DNA of 64,000 bases from Nocardia vaccinii NBRC 15922 (GCF_001613305.1 NZ_BDCC01000021.1:1-64000); one strand, 5' to 3'; counted from the stretch's first letter, positions 25,502 to 33,965 are shown. A program made the numbers and translations. The notes: generated by a model not told the origin, from the letters alone.

Positions 25502-27262
25502 TTATGTGATGCCGTACTGCCTGATCTTGCGATACATGGTGGCGCGGGAGATACCCAGGTCGGCGGCGGCGGCCTGCTTGTCGCCGTCGTGATCGAGGAG
25601 GCTTCGCACGATCGCATCGCGTTCCAGCGCCTCCATGGGGGTGAGCGTGCGCCGGATCAGCGAATGGCATTCGGGTGGGAGTTTGTCGGGTGTGATGACG
25701 CCGGAACGTTGCCGGGTGAGTGTTTCGGCGAGCACCTGACGGAGTTGAGCGATATTTCCGGGCCATGACAGTTTGGCGAGTTGCCGAAGCGCGGCGGGGG
25801 ACATCGTGATGTCGGCGCCTCTGGTGAGTTCCCGGAGCAGAGACGGCACCAGATCGTCGAGATCCTCGATGCGATGCCGCAGGGCCGGAACGGGGACAGT
25901 GTGCATGAACAGCGGCAGTAGCTGGGCCTCCACCACAGGGGACGGATCGGCCGAGTTCATCGTTGCGGCGATCCAACCGCGGCCCGCGCAGGACTGCAGC
26001 ACGGTGGACAACGGCTCGATGAGCTCCTCGGGCAATTCATCGATGTTGGTGAGGACGATATCGAAGTCGTCCCTGAGGATCTCGGCCTCGAGGGCGGTGA
26101 GAGCCTGCTCGACGTCGCGGCACCGGCCCAGGCGCAGTACGCGGATCGTCCGGTCCGGATGAACGTGGTGGGCGACCATTTCGGCCAGCTTGGCACGACC
26201 CGATCCGCGCTCTCCGTCGAGCACTACCCAGTTTCGATCGACGCAACATCGTTCGACCTGCTGACAGCTCCTGCCCCAGGAACTACTGCTTCCCGCGAGT
26301 CCGGGTATCAGCGGGGGGCGAGTCACGAGCCGCGTGTTGCTGACGGCGCTGTCGGTCAATGCGACGTGGGTCACGATGTGCGTGCGGCCACTGCGGAGGG
26401 TAAGTCGTTCGGCAACTGTGACTTTGGCGAAATAGCCACTGGGTAGTACGGCGCCGGCCGTGGTGGACAGCGAGCGCTGAAGATCCGCCGCGTGCCCGAG
26501 CAGCGCATGCTGGTCGAGCGCGTCCAAGGATTCCCGCAGATAGCGGTTCATCAGCACGATATCGTCGCCGACGGCGAGGACCCCGGTGGGATAGCGACGG
26601 CACTGCCGCAGATACGTCTCGAGCAGGGCGGCTTCGCTCTCGGTGGCCTGCGCCCGCAGACGATCCTCGATCTGCGCGCCGGCGGTCTTGGCGAGAGTGA
26701 CCAGCAGCGGATCCGATTTCCGTGCCCAGCACGTGAGGTCGAGAATCCCGGCTACGCGGCCCGAGAGCGGATCTCGGATGGGAGCCCCGGCGCAGGCGAG
26801 CCGTCCGAGGGTGCCGAGATAGTGTTCCCCGCCTTGGATGAAGGTCGGACGCCCGGTCTCGGCCGTGGTGCCGATGCCGTTCGTGCCGACGAACTTCTCG
26901 GCGTAGCTGTATCCGCACGCCAGTCGCACTTCGTCGAGGGCGGCCCGGATATTGGCATCGGGCGCGGCGCGGTCCAGGACCAATCCGTCCGCCGAGGTGA
27001 GAATGATGCTGACCGATTGAGCCGCCAGATCGTCGCCCAGCCGGTGCACGATCGGCGACGCCGCGATGACCAGCGGAGAATCGAGATCCGGTTCTCGCAC
27101 GAACGGCAGGTCCACTCGATCGGGATGCACGCGAAGCTCACGCGAGCGTTGCCAGGAATCGCGGACAGTGCCCGAAATCAATCCATCGTCGACGGAGCCC
27201 GAGGTCAGAAATTCGTCCCTTGCCTGCAGCAGGCGCGTGCTGGTGTCCACGTTGCTCACCAT
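25502..27262 (-). CDS. mimR: Fis-type AAA+ transcriptional activator (MimR/AcoR-like)
   Basis: A 586-residue regulator. The N-terminal part contains a GAF-like sensor (about residues 70-200: GYSYAEKFVGTNGIGTTAETGRPTFI and GRLACAGAPIRDPLSGRVAGILDLT). A degenerate AAA+ domain follows (about 320-500) with Walker A-like VVLDGERGSGRAKL, Walker B-like FDIVLTNIDELPEE and SWPGNIAQLRQVL. A Fis-type helix-turn-helix ends the protein (DKQAAAADLGISRATMYRKIRQYGIT). The GAFTGA loop used to contact sigma-54 is absent, in line with the lack of sigma-54 in actinobacteria. It probably activates the prm operon in response to substrate or an intermediate. A palindrome 60-70 nt upstream suggests autoregulation. 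Confidence 0.88.
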   Translation of the reverse strand: MVSNVDTSTRLLQARDEFLTSGSVDDGLISGTVRDSWQRSRELRVHPDRVDLPFVREPDLDSPLVIAASPIVHRLGDDLAAQSVSIILTSADGLVLDRAAPDANIRAALDEVRLACGYSYAEKFVGTNGIGTTAETGRPTFIQGGEHYLGTLGRLACAGAPIRDPLSGRVAGILDLTCWARKSDPLLVTLAKTAGAQIEDRLRAQATESEAALLETYLRQCRRYPTGVLAVGDDIVLMNRYLRESLDALDQHALLGHAADLQRSLSTTAGAVLPSGYFAKVTVAERLTLRSGRTHIVTHVALTDSAVSNTRLVTRPPLIPGLAGSSSSWGRSCQQVERCCVDRNWVVLDGERGSGRAKLAEMVAHHVHPDRTIRVLRLGRCRDVEQALTALEAEILRDDFDIVLTNIDELPEELIEPLSTVLQSCAGRGWIAATMNSADPSPVVEAQLLPLFMHTVPVPALRHRIEDLDDLVPSLLRELTRGADITMSPAALRQLAKLSWPGNIAQLRQVLAETLTRQRSGVITPDKLPPECHSLIRRTLTPMEALERDAIVRSLLDHDGDKQAAAADLGISRATMYRKIRQYGIT

Positions 27263-27320
27263 CTGTTACCTCGACTTTATCCCCGCGATACCCACGCTAC
27301 CCGGAAATCTTGTGACGCAA

Positions 27321-27335
27321 ATCTCATTATGAGAC
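27321..27335. promoter_or_regulatory. Third RTCTCA palindrome, upstream of the activator gene
   Basis: ATCTCA-TTA-TGAGAC lies about 66 nt upstream of the activator's ATG at 27262. It shares the TCTCA-N3-TGAGA core with 14032-14046 and 25442-25456. Confidence 0.65.
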
Positions 27336-27423
27336 ACCCGGGATTCGGCGGCTGTCGCCGGATAGGGGCGGCGGGCGTGGGCACATCGGCCGGGGTGCGT
27401 TACCAGCGTTGCGTCTCGCCATC

Positions 27424-27526
27424 AGGATGTCAGTAGCTGACCAGCGGTTTCGCCACTCGGTGTCAGTAGTTTTCGCCACCGAATTGTCAGTGCATGCCGC
27501 ATGAGGATGTCAGAGCTGACCTGCGG
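27424..27526. repeat. Cluster of short direct repeats, possible transposon end
   Basis: AGGATGTCAGTAGCTGACC at 27424-27442 recurs imperfectly as AGGATGTCAGAGCTGACC from 27504. TTTCGCCAC occurs at 27448-27456 and 27471-27479, and TGTCAGT at 27429, 27461 and near 27486. Arrays of this kind occur at ends of IS21-like elements. No transposase is seen, so this is at most a relic next to the truncated resolvase. Confidence 0.45.
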
Positions 27527-27755
27527 ATTCCGCTGACTGGGCGAGCTTCACCTCGCCGTGCACTACGGCCAGGCTGACGCCGACTCCGCGGGCGATCTCG
27601 CGCAACGATTGGCCTTCGGCGTGCCGTGCGAGGATCGCGCGGCGTTTGCTGATTTTCTCCTCGAACACCCGCACGCAGATCTCGTCGAGATCGTCGTGCT
27701 GGCGTTGGGTTTCCTGCTTGCTTGTGCTCACTCGCACGAGCCCGACGAGCGCCAT
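27510..27755 (-). pseudogene. Serine resolvase/invertase with internal deletion
   Basis: The 81-residue product begins MALVGLVRVSTSKQETQRQHDDL, the N-terminus of serine recombinases including the catalytic Ser in VRVST, and runs to FEEKIS. It then jumps to KRRAILARHAEGQSLREIARGVGVSLAVVHGEV, the C-terminal helix-turn-helix of the same family. About 100 residues carrying the rest of the catalytic domain and the dimerisation helix are missing. The fused frame is open, so a small DNA-binding protein could still be made. Recombinase activity is not expected. Confidence 0.75.
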
Positions 27756-28058
27756 CTGCGGGCCTCCGAGCGTTCAGTAAAGGTGTTCGACAACCGGGGA
27801 GGACGGTACCCGGAAACGAACGGGTTTCCGAACACTCGATCCTGCGGAAACGTCAGGTTGGACCTATGGCGTAGTGCGCGTTCGGTAGACGGTCGTTTTC
27901 CGAACGCAGGCAAACCCGTTGTCGATGTTCGATGTCCTGTGCACTGATGCCCGCACTTGTATGGATCCGCTGCTCGGCGTCCATCGGCGGCAGTGTCATC
28001 GCCGTGTGGCCTGACAAGCGGTGCAGTACACGATCCGGCACGACTACCGTTGCGGGTT

Positions 28059-29030
28059 GTGTCTGTTTCCGAAGCGCGACAACCGTTTCCCGAGATCCAG
28101 CCATATGAGTCGGGGCTGCTGGATGTCGGTGACGACAACCGAATTTACTGGGAAACCAGCGGCAACCCGCATGGCCGACCCGCTCTGGTGGTCCACGGAG
28201 GCCCCGGCAGCGGTGGCCGGCGCGGGGCGCGCAAAACGTTCGACCCGAACGCCTTCCGGATTGTGCTGTTCGATCAGCGCGGATGCGGTGAGAGCATGCC
28301 GCATGCCTCCGATCCCAGCGTCGATATGGCGCACAACACCACCGAGCACCTCCTGGCCGACATGGAACTGCTGCGCGAACACCTCGGTATCGAACGCTGG
28401 CTGCTCTACGGTGGCTCGTGGGCATCCACCCTGATCCTTGCCTACGCCCAGCGTCACCCGGACCGGGTGATCGGGATCGTGCTGGTCGGAGTGACCATGA
28501 CCAGGCCACGCGAGATCGACTGGCTCTACCACGGCCTGCGGTTGCTGCTACCGGTCGAATGGGAGCGATTCCGCAACGCGGTGCCGACCGCGGACCAGGA
28601 AGGGAATCTGGTCGAGGCGTACCGGCGACTGATGGAGCACCCGGATCCGGCCGTGCGCGAGACGGCCGCGCGGGAATGGTGCGCGTGGGAAGACGCGGTG
28701 ATCGCGCACGAAACCCTCGGCACACCAGGCCAATACAGCGCCAAACCGGATGCGGACCGGTTGGCGTTCGTCCGGATCTGCACCCACTATTTCGCCCACG
28801 CCGCCTGGCTCGACGACGGCCGGTTGCTCCGTGACGCGCACCGCCTCGCCGGGATTCCAGGGATTCTCATCCACGGTCGTCTCGACCTGTCCGGACCGCT
28901 GCTCACCGCCTGGGAACTCGCTCGAGCCTGGCCCGACGCAGAACTGCGGATCATCGACGACTCCGGGCACACCGGCAGCCCCGCCATGGCAACAGCCGTC
29001 CTCGAAGCCGTCGCCCGATTCGCCAACTGA
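28059..29030 (+). CDS. pip: Proline iminopeptidase
   Basis: An alpha/beta hydrolase of about 323 residues, peptidase family S33, which removes N-terminal proline. The oxyanion region VHGGPGSGG (about residue 46), DQRGCGES and the nucleophile elbow YGGSWASTLILAYAQRHP with GGSWAS are diagnostic. The acid Asp and catalytic His are in HGRLDLSGP and DDSGHTGS. It starts at GTG 28059 or TTG 28050; neither has a strong ribosome site, and the open frame reaches further upstream without family similarity. The gene stands alone in a decayed accessory region. Confidence 0.9.
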   Translation: MSVSEARQPFPEIQPYESGLLDVGDDNRIYWETSGNPHGRPALVVHGGPGSGGRRGARKTFDPNAFRIVLFDQRGCGESMPHASDPSVDMAHNTTEHLLADMELLREHLGIERWLLYGGSWASTLILAYAQRHPDRVIGIVLVGVTMTRPREIDWLYHGLRLLLPVEWERFRNAVPTADQEGNLVEAYRRLMEHPDPAVRETAAREWCAWEDAVIAHETLGTPGQYSAKPDADRLAFVRICTHYFAHAAWLDDGRLLRDAHRLAGIPGILIHGRLDLSGPLLTAWELARAWPDAELRIIDDSGHTGSPAMATAVLEAVARFAN

Positions 29031-29078
29031 GCCCTGTTCATCAATGGTGGATTGGCGGGTCTAGCTTTTTTGGAGGCT

Positions 29079-29485
29079 TCAGACCTCCAGAGGGCCGCCG
29101 TTGACGTCGCAGGGCCGCAGGTATCGGTCGTACCAGTTCCATGTGAACTGCTTTCCCGGATGTCGCTGCAGGCTTTGATAGTAGGTCGTCCAGGCAACGA
29201 AGTCTGCCATCTGCACCCAGGCAGATCGGTGAGCCGGAACGAACAGCGGGTCCTCGAGCAGGTTCCGTGCGCTGAGCTTGAGGTCGCGGTGGGCGTTGTA
29301 GTAGGACGTTTCGGTGCCGCGCCGTCCATGATGATCATTCCGTTCTCCCCGGCTGCACGAGCCGGGTGTCGAGGTGGTTCACCAGCCCGGCATAGGTGGC
29401 GTTCCGTTCGACGGCGTATTCCTTGAGGGTTTGCAGGAGCAGTTTGCCGAACGGGTCGGCCCAGTCGTCGATCCTTGCTTGGGGT
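29079..29485 (-). pseudogene. Fragment of a DUF3800 gene with two frameshifts
   Basis: Three consecutive minus-strand frames together read as the C-terminal half of a DUF3800 (RNase H-like) protein. ARIDDWADPFGKLLLQTLKEY to LVQPG is in one frame. ENGMIIMDG is in the second (shift near 29340). GTETSYYNAHRDLKLS, then DPLFVPAHRSAWVQMADFVAW and HPGKQFTWNWYDRYL, ending at a TGA at 29079-29081, are in the third (shift near 29320). The N-terminal half with the DES-type motif is absent. Such proteins are often associated with mobile or defence regions. Confidence 0.75.
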
Positions 29486-29595
29486 AAGGGACTCCGGCAT
29501 GTCGGAGAGCCCGCGGTAGTAGTGTTGGAGGCTCTTCGGGGAAGCGCGGATCGAACTTGCTGCAGGCTCGTCATCGGAAGCTGGTCGGAGGGGCG

Positions 29596-30264
29596 ATGGT
29601 TGGTCGGGTGCTGGTGTTCCTGGTCGGAGGCGGGCTGGCGGTGTTCGCGCTGGTGCATGCGGTGGATCCGTTTCATCAGACGCGGGAGTATCGGCATCAG
29701 GTGGCGTGTGAGAAGCGCGTAGGGAGCTGCTTCGACGAAGAGGTCGTCACCATAACCGAGAGGCGTACGTACACAACGACTTCCACCCAGCACAACAGCG
29801 ATGGGACCACCAGCACGAGCACGACGAATCACCTCGAGATCAGTTGGGTACGCGACGGGGAGAAGCACTCGCACGACGTGAACGGCGAGCTTTTCGGGAA
29901 GGCCCGGGAAGGTGGGCAGGCGACGCTGCGGATGTGGGAGGGGCAGGTCGTCGGAATCGTCGTCGACGGGCAGTCTGATTCGTACGACCCGCGTCAGACC
30001 GGGCGGCTGGGGTGGTGGCTGTGGCTGGCGTTCGTGGGGGTTGGGGTGGCGCTGGCAGGGGGGTTCGAGACGGTGGGGGTGTTCATGGGGGCTTTCCGGC
30101 TGTTCGCGTGGTCTTTCGCCGGAGCCGTGCCGCTCGTAGTGTTCGTGCCGACCCTGCTTGCCAACGGGGCGGAGCCGAATTTCGGGTTCTTCGTTCTGGC
30201 GGGGGTCACTGTCCTGTTCACCGGGGCCGGGATTGCGATGCTGGTCACCTCGCTTCGCGACTGA
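29596..30264 (+). CDS. DUF3592-like membrane protein
   Basis: A protein of about 222 residues with one N-terminal helix (VLVFLVGGGLAVFALVHAV) and four helices in the C-terminal half. An extracytoplasmic domain of about 120 residues lies between them and contains two Cys (VACEKRVGSC) and a Thr/Ser-rich stretch. The layout resembles DUF3592 proteins, whose role is unknown. ATG 29596 is chosen because GGAGGGG lies just upstream and the helix begins immediately; a longer frame from 29557 is possible. The gene sits between the DUF3800 relic and an empty stretch. Confidence 0.65.
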   Translation: MVGRVLVFLVGGGLAVFALVHAVDPFHQTREYRHQVACEKRVGSCFDEEVVTITERRTYTTTSTQHNSDGTTSTSTTNHLEISWVRDGEKHSHDVNGELFGKAREGGQATLRMWEGQVVGIVVDGQSDSYDPRQTGRLGWWLWLAFVGVGVALAGGFETVGVFMGAFRLFAWSFAGAVPLVVFVPTLLANGAEPNFGFFVLAGVTVLFTGAGIAMLVTSLRD

Positions 30265-30606
30265 TTTCGCCGGTTGGGGTTCCCGGTAGCGGCCCCTGCT
30301 CCGGGGTCCGGACTGGTGAGGTCCCCAGAGCTTCAGGTGGGTCGCTAGGTGGCGTGTTCGGGGGCCGTTAGGTGGGTCGATCAAAACGGGTCGCCGTAGT
30401 ATCGGCCGAATTTTGGGGCGGATATGACGTAGTGCGCTGGTACAGGCGGGTTTTCGTGTTCGCCCTGCCCCGCAGGGGAACCCCAGCGAGTCTGACCTCA
30501 CCAGGCGCCAAGCTCATATCAGTTGTTTTTTCGGCGATTACTACCGGAACCCCCAGCACCGTGGAGCTGACCAGACTTGCCTCGGATAAGTGAACCTGGT
30601 TGGTGG
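30265..30606. other. Intergenic stretch without a recognisable gene
   Basis: About 340 bp between two convergent genes. A 73-codon plus-strand frame (30372-30593) is open but has no ribosome site or recognisable similarity. The base composition is lower in GC than the flanks. Nothing else was seen. Confidence 0.4.
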
Positions 30607-31452
30607 TCAGTACTCGAGCAGAGCGCTTGCACTCCGTCCGGTGGCGGGGTTCAAGATGTAGACCCCATCTTCTTGCTCGATCGAGTGCGCACGAATCTCG
30701 TTGGTATTGAGGCCCCACCTCGTGCTACTCGACCATGTCACAGCCGTGAGGACTTCTATTCTCGGTAGATTCGCGTTTTCCAGATTCGCGCCGAAAAGGT
30801 TCGCGTTCTCCAGGTTCGCGCCGACTAGGTTCGCGCCGCGCAGGTTCGCCCAGGTCAGGTTCGCGCCGACTAGGTTCGCGCCGCGCAGGTTCGCCCAGGT
30901 CAGGTTCGCGCCGACTAGGTTCGCGCCGCGCAGGTTCGCCCAGGTCAGTTTCGCAAGGGTCAGGTCCGCCCGGGTCAGGTTCGCGTTCCCCAGGTTCGCG
31001 TTCTCCAGGTTCGCGCGGTTCAGGTCCGCGCCGTGCAGGTTCGCACTGACCACGTCCGCGCCAGTCAGGTTCGCGCCGTGCAGGTCCGCCCAGGTCAGGT
31101 TCGCGCCGCGCAGGTTAGCGCGGTTCAGGTCCGCGCCGTTCAGATCCACATTCGCCAGGTCCGCGCCGTTCAGATCCTTATCGGTGAGGTTGACCTCGAC
31201 CGATTCTGCTTGAGCGGGATCCGCGCTGGGCTCGCCAGTGGGCAGCTCCCTAGGGGCGGCGAGAGGCGGTGTGCCGCTGCTTCCTCGATATTCATCAGGA
31301 TGGCCTGATACGAATGCCGGAGTCGATCCAGCCAGCGCCGCCAAAAATCGACGCACGATGCTTCGTGGTTCTTTACTCGCGACTGCGGTGAAGGCCGGAG
31401 TCGATCCAGCCAGCGCCGCCACTAGTTGGCGGCCAAAGCGTCGAGTGCTCAT
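30607..31452 (-). CDS. Pentapeptide-repeat protein
   Basis: A 281-residue protein whose centre (about residues 85-235) consists of some 30 consecutive A(N/D)L-X-X pentapeptides such as GANLTWADLHGANL. These should form a right-handed quadrilateral beta-helix. The N-terminal part has two copies of an LAALAGSTPAF-type segment (about residues 11-22 and 37-48). The non-repeat C-terminal 45 residues start TAVTWSSSTRWGLN. Known pentapeptide proteins include DNA-mimicking gyrase protectors (MfpA/Qnr) and membrane-associated scaffolds. Its start overlaps the end of the small membrane-protein gene (ATGA), so the two act together. Confidence 0.85.
   Translation of the reverse strand: MSTRRFGRQLVAALAGSTPAFTAVASKEPRSIVRRFLAALAGSTPAFVSGHPDEYRGSSGTPPLAAPRELPTGEPSADPAQAESVEVNLTDKDLNGADLANVDLNGADLNRANLRGANLTWADLHGANLTGADVVSANLHGADLNRANLENANLGNANLTRADLTLAKLTWANLRGANLVGANLTWANLRGANLVGANLTWANLRGANLVGANLENANLFGANLENANLPRIEVLTAVTWSSSTRWGLNTNEIRAHSIEQEDGVYILNPATGRSASALLEY
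30815..30949. repeat. Three tandem 45-bp repeats inside the pentapeptide gene
   Basis: The 45-bp unit at 30815-30859 is repeated exactly at 30860-30904 and with a single mismatch at 30905-30949. Each unit encodes three pentapeptides, so copy-number change would lengthen or shorten the beta-helix by 15 residues without breaking the frame. Confidence 0.9.
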
Positions 31453-31784
31453 GGCTTTGGCCTCTCCCCGTCATCGTCTTCCCCAGGCAGGAGTGATTCG
31501 ACGTATTGACTGAGCTTCTTGACGACGACCGGAGTGGCTGTACCGATCCCGAAGGCTAGGCCACTCGCGGCAACATTCGCGGCGATCAGCCCACTACCGA
31601 CCACGACGGACGCGGTCGCCGCTCCAATGCCGAGCTGCACTACAACCGAGGCGGCATAGGGACCACCACCCGGGCCCTTCGGTCGCGCCCATGGCCAGCC
31701 TTTTGCACGTCTAGTGGCTTCGACGAATACCACTCCGCAGTTGACGGCCGCGCCAACGCACCCCCACACGGCATACAGCGACAT
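31449..31784 (-). CDS. Small membrane protein partnered with the pentapeptide protein
   Basis: A 111-residue unrecognised protein with an N-terminal hydrophobic segment (LYAVWGCVGAAVNCGVVFV) and a longer Ala/Gly/Val-rich hydrophobic region (residues about 44-86). The cytoplasmic-type tail is acidic (LPGEDDDGERPKP). Its last codons overlap the start of the pentapeptide-repeat gene by 4 bp. Translational coupling suggests a membrane anchor or partner for that protein. Confidence 0.65.
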   Translation of the reverse strand: MSLYAVWGCVGAAVNCGVVFVEATRRAKGWPWARPKGPGGGPYAASVVVQLGIGAATASVVVGSGLIAANVAASGLAFGIGTATPVVVKKLSQYVESLLPGEDDDGERPKP

Positions 31785-32029
31785 ACTCGAACGATAGGCT
31801 GCCTCCGCCAGATCCGTTGCCCGACGGCGTAATGCACTTACTCCCCAACCGGGAGCTATGCAGTGTCGAGAATCGATCGGTTTCGCGACACCGCCCGCCG
31901 ATGTGTTGACTCTCAGGTCGGTCGTTCACTTCGCTGTCGATCAATCGTGTGGGGAAGTGCACGAGATCGAGTTTCCAGTCGGTGGCGGCTGTCGTCGGGT
32001 CTTCTGTGCTGGAGTGGCCGTTCGCGTTC

Positions 32030-32731
32030 CTACTTGAGGATTTCCAGCATCCGGTTTCCCAGAACCGCAGCGGAGTGGGGGTTCTGGCCGGTGACGAGGT
32101 TGCGGTCCTCGACCATGTACGGCTCCCAGATGGGGCCGCGGCTGTAATTGACCTTGACCTTCTCCTTCAGATCCGTCTCCAGCAGCCACGTGGCCCGCGA
32201 GGCGAGGCCGACGGCCTCTTCCTCCTCATTGGAGAAACCGGTGACGTTGTAGCCCTGGAACGGCGACACGCCGTGGATCCTGGTGGCCAGCATCGCGGAC
32301 GGCGCGTGGCAGACGATGAACAGCGGGTTGCCCGACTCCAGCTGCGCCGTAAGCAACCGACCCGCATCGGCATCGAACGCCAGATCGGCCATGGGGCCGT
32401 GGCCGCCGGGCAGGTAGACCGCCACATAGTCCTCCAGGCGCACGTTCGACAGCGCGAGCGGCCGCCGCATCGCCTCCGCGTCGCGGATGATCGCCTCCAG
32501 GTCCAGCGCGCCCTGCTCGCCTCCCGCCATCGAAGGACGAAGGCTCATCATGTCGACGTTCGGTGTAGTACCGCCCGGAGTGGCGACAACGACTTCGTAG
32601 CCTGCGTCGGTGAGCATCTTGTACGGGTTGGCGAACTCCTCGGCCCAGTAACCGGTCGCATACCGCGTACCGTCCTTGAGCACCCAGTACGTGGCCCCGC
32701 TCACGATGAACAAGATCTTCGGTTTCGACAT
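32030..32731 (-). CDS. DJ-1/PfpI superfamily protein (class I glutamine amidotransferase-like)
   Basis: A 233-residue protein of the Hsp31/DJ-1/PfpI family. The nucleophile elbow is in LFIVCHAPSAMLATRI, with the Cys of VCHAPSA around residue 133. A conserved acidic residue and the AVYLPGGHGPMADL loop complete the site. Hsp31-type members act as glyoxalase III or deglycase/chaperones against methylglyoxal damage. ATG 32731 is preferred over an upstream ATG because GGAGAGGAG lies 5-6 nt before it and the beta strand KPKILFIVSG follows directly. It is monocistronic. Confidence 0.88.
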   Translation of the reverse strand: MSKPKILFIVSGATYWVLKDGTRYATGYWAEEFANPYKMLTDAGYEVVVATPGGTTPNVDMMSLRPSMAGGEQGALDLEAIIRDAEAMRRPLALSNVRLEDYVAVYLPGGHGPMADLAFDADAGRLLTAQLESGNPLFIVCHAPSAMLATRIHGVSPFQGYNVTGFSNEEEEAVGLASRATWLLETDLKEKVKVNYSRGPIWEPYMVEDRNLVTGQNPHSAAVLGNRMLEILK

Positions 32732-33038
32732 CACACACTCCTCTCCCATCGGCGGTCCCTCCTCCAGCCTGACACCCGGAACCGTCCCGGCGCTCATGCC
32801 TGACAGTCTTGAAACCTTGGATTCGAGACAGACTCGCGTATGTGCCGCGTGGCGGCGAAGCGGCAGGTCATCGAGTCTCGGAACCTTGTCTGGCTATAGG
32901 AGGCCTGAGAAGCGGCATCTGGCATCGGAGTCGGGTCCGCTACGGGCGCCACCAATATTTATGTCGCCGTGGTGTCGATCGGCGCGGTCACCGGACGTCG
33001 GACAGTGACAGATCCCGATGACGACAGGAGCGATTCCC

Positions 33039-33506
33039 ATGTCCAGCCACACACTTCCCGACATTTCCCCCCACTTGGCACGCACCGACCCTCTCGCCAT
33101 GGAGAAGTTCAATCAGCTGCTGATTGCGCAGTACCTGGCCAACAACGGCCGACTGACAGGACTGTTCGAACACGTGCCAGTGCTGCTGCTCACCACCGTC
33201 GGCGCGAAGACCGGCCGGGCCCGGACAACGCCGCTCACCTACCTGCGTGAGGGTGCGGACTACGTGGTGATGGCGTCCAAGTCCGGTGCCCCGGTCAATC
33301 CGGCGTGGTATCACAACCTGATGGCGGCAGGGACTGCCAGCGTGCGGGTAGGGCCGGAATCCTTCCAGGTCCAGGCGATCGATACCGAAGGCGGCGAACG
33401 GGACCGGTTGTTCGAGGAGATGGCCCGGCTCAACCCGGCAGCATCGGAATACCGGCAGGTCACCACCCGGCAGATTCCGATGATCGTGCTGCGCCGCATC
33501 GACTGA
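33039..33506 (+). CDS. Deazaflavin (F420)-dependent nitroreductase family protein
   Basis: A 155-residue protein with the split beta-barrel fold of the Ddn/nitroreductase family. The fingerprint LTTVGAKTGRARTTPLTYLREGADYVVMASKSG (residues about 47-80) is followed by NPAWYHNLMA. These enzymes use F420H2 to reduce quinones, nitro compounds or other substrates at the membrane. ATG 33039 has AGGAG upstream; an ATG at 33018 is less likely. It is followed after 111 bp by an EthD gene on the same strand. Confidence 0.88.
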   Translation: MSSHTLPDISPHLARTDPLAMEKFNQLLIAQYLANNGRLTGLFEHVPVLLLTTVGAKTGRARTTPLTYLREGADYVVMASKSGAPVNPAWYHNLMAAGTASVRVGPESFQVQAIDTEGGERDRLFEEMARLNPAASEYRQVTTRQIPMIVLRRID

Positions 33507-33617
33507 ACAGAACCGATCCCTGGACCATTGTCGATACCGTTGTCCGCCGTTCGTCGGTTTACCGAGCCGACCGAACACACTGCGGCCGGTCCCGCCACGA
33601 CCACAGGAGTTGAACCC

Positions 33618-33965
33618 GTGAGCACGCCAGCAGAAGCCCACAAGGCCACCAAAAAGACTGCACGATTCATCGTGATGTATGACACGCCGTCGGACATCGA
33701 GGCATTCGAACGCCACTACCGCGAGGTCCACATCCCCCTGGCCAACCAACTACCCGGGCTGCGGCGATACACCACCAGCCACAACGCCACACCGGTGATC
33801 GGCGAACCCTACTACCTCGTCGCCATGCTCGACTGGGACGACATCGGCGCCCTCGGCGCCGCATTCGGATCCGACATCGGCCAGCAGACAGCCCAAGACG
33901 TCACCAACAACCTGGTCCCCTACGCGACCATACGCAGCATGATCCTGCAACTCGACGACAAGTAA
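33618..33965 (+). CDS. EthD-family protein
   Basis: A 115-residue protein with the dimeric alpha+beta barrel fold of the EthD family (ARFIVMYDTPSDIEAFERHYREVHIPLANQLPGLRRYTTSH, with the H-xx-L pattern). EthD in Rhodococcus is needed for ethyl tert-butyl ether oxidation by the EthABCD P450 system, but most family members have no known role. GTG 33618 follows an ACAGGAGTTGAACCC site. It is probably co-transcribed with the preceding deazaflavin-family gene. Confidence 0.8.
   Translation: MSTPAEAHKATKKTARFIVMYDTPSDIEAFERHYREVHIPLANQLPGLRRYTTSHNATPVIGEPYYLVAMLDWDDIGALGAAFGSDIGQQTAQDVTNNLVPYATIRSMILQLDDK

Noticed and set aside
29064..29089. Hairpin TGGAGG/CCTCCA with a T-run as a terminator
   Set aside because: The T-run lies on the wrong side of the stem for plus-strand termination, and the minus strand would have an A-run, so it does not fit an intrinsic terminator.
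30815..30949. 45-bp tandem repeats as a CRISPR-like array
   Set aside because: The units are contiguous without spacers and encode in-frame pentapeptides.
30701..31213. Plus-strand repetitive frame with Arg-Phe-Ala repeats
   Set aside because: It is the antisense of the pentapeptide repeats and has no ribosome site.
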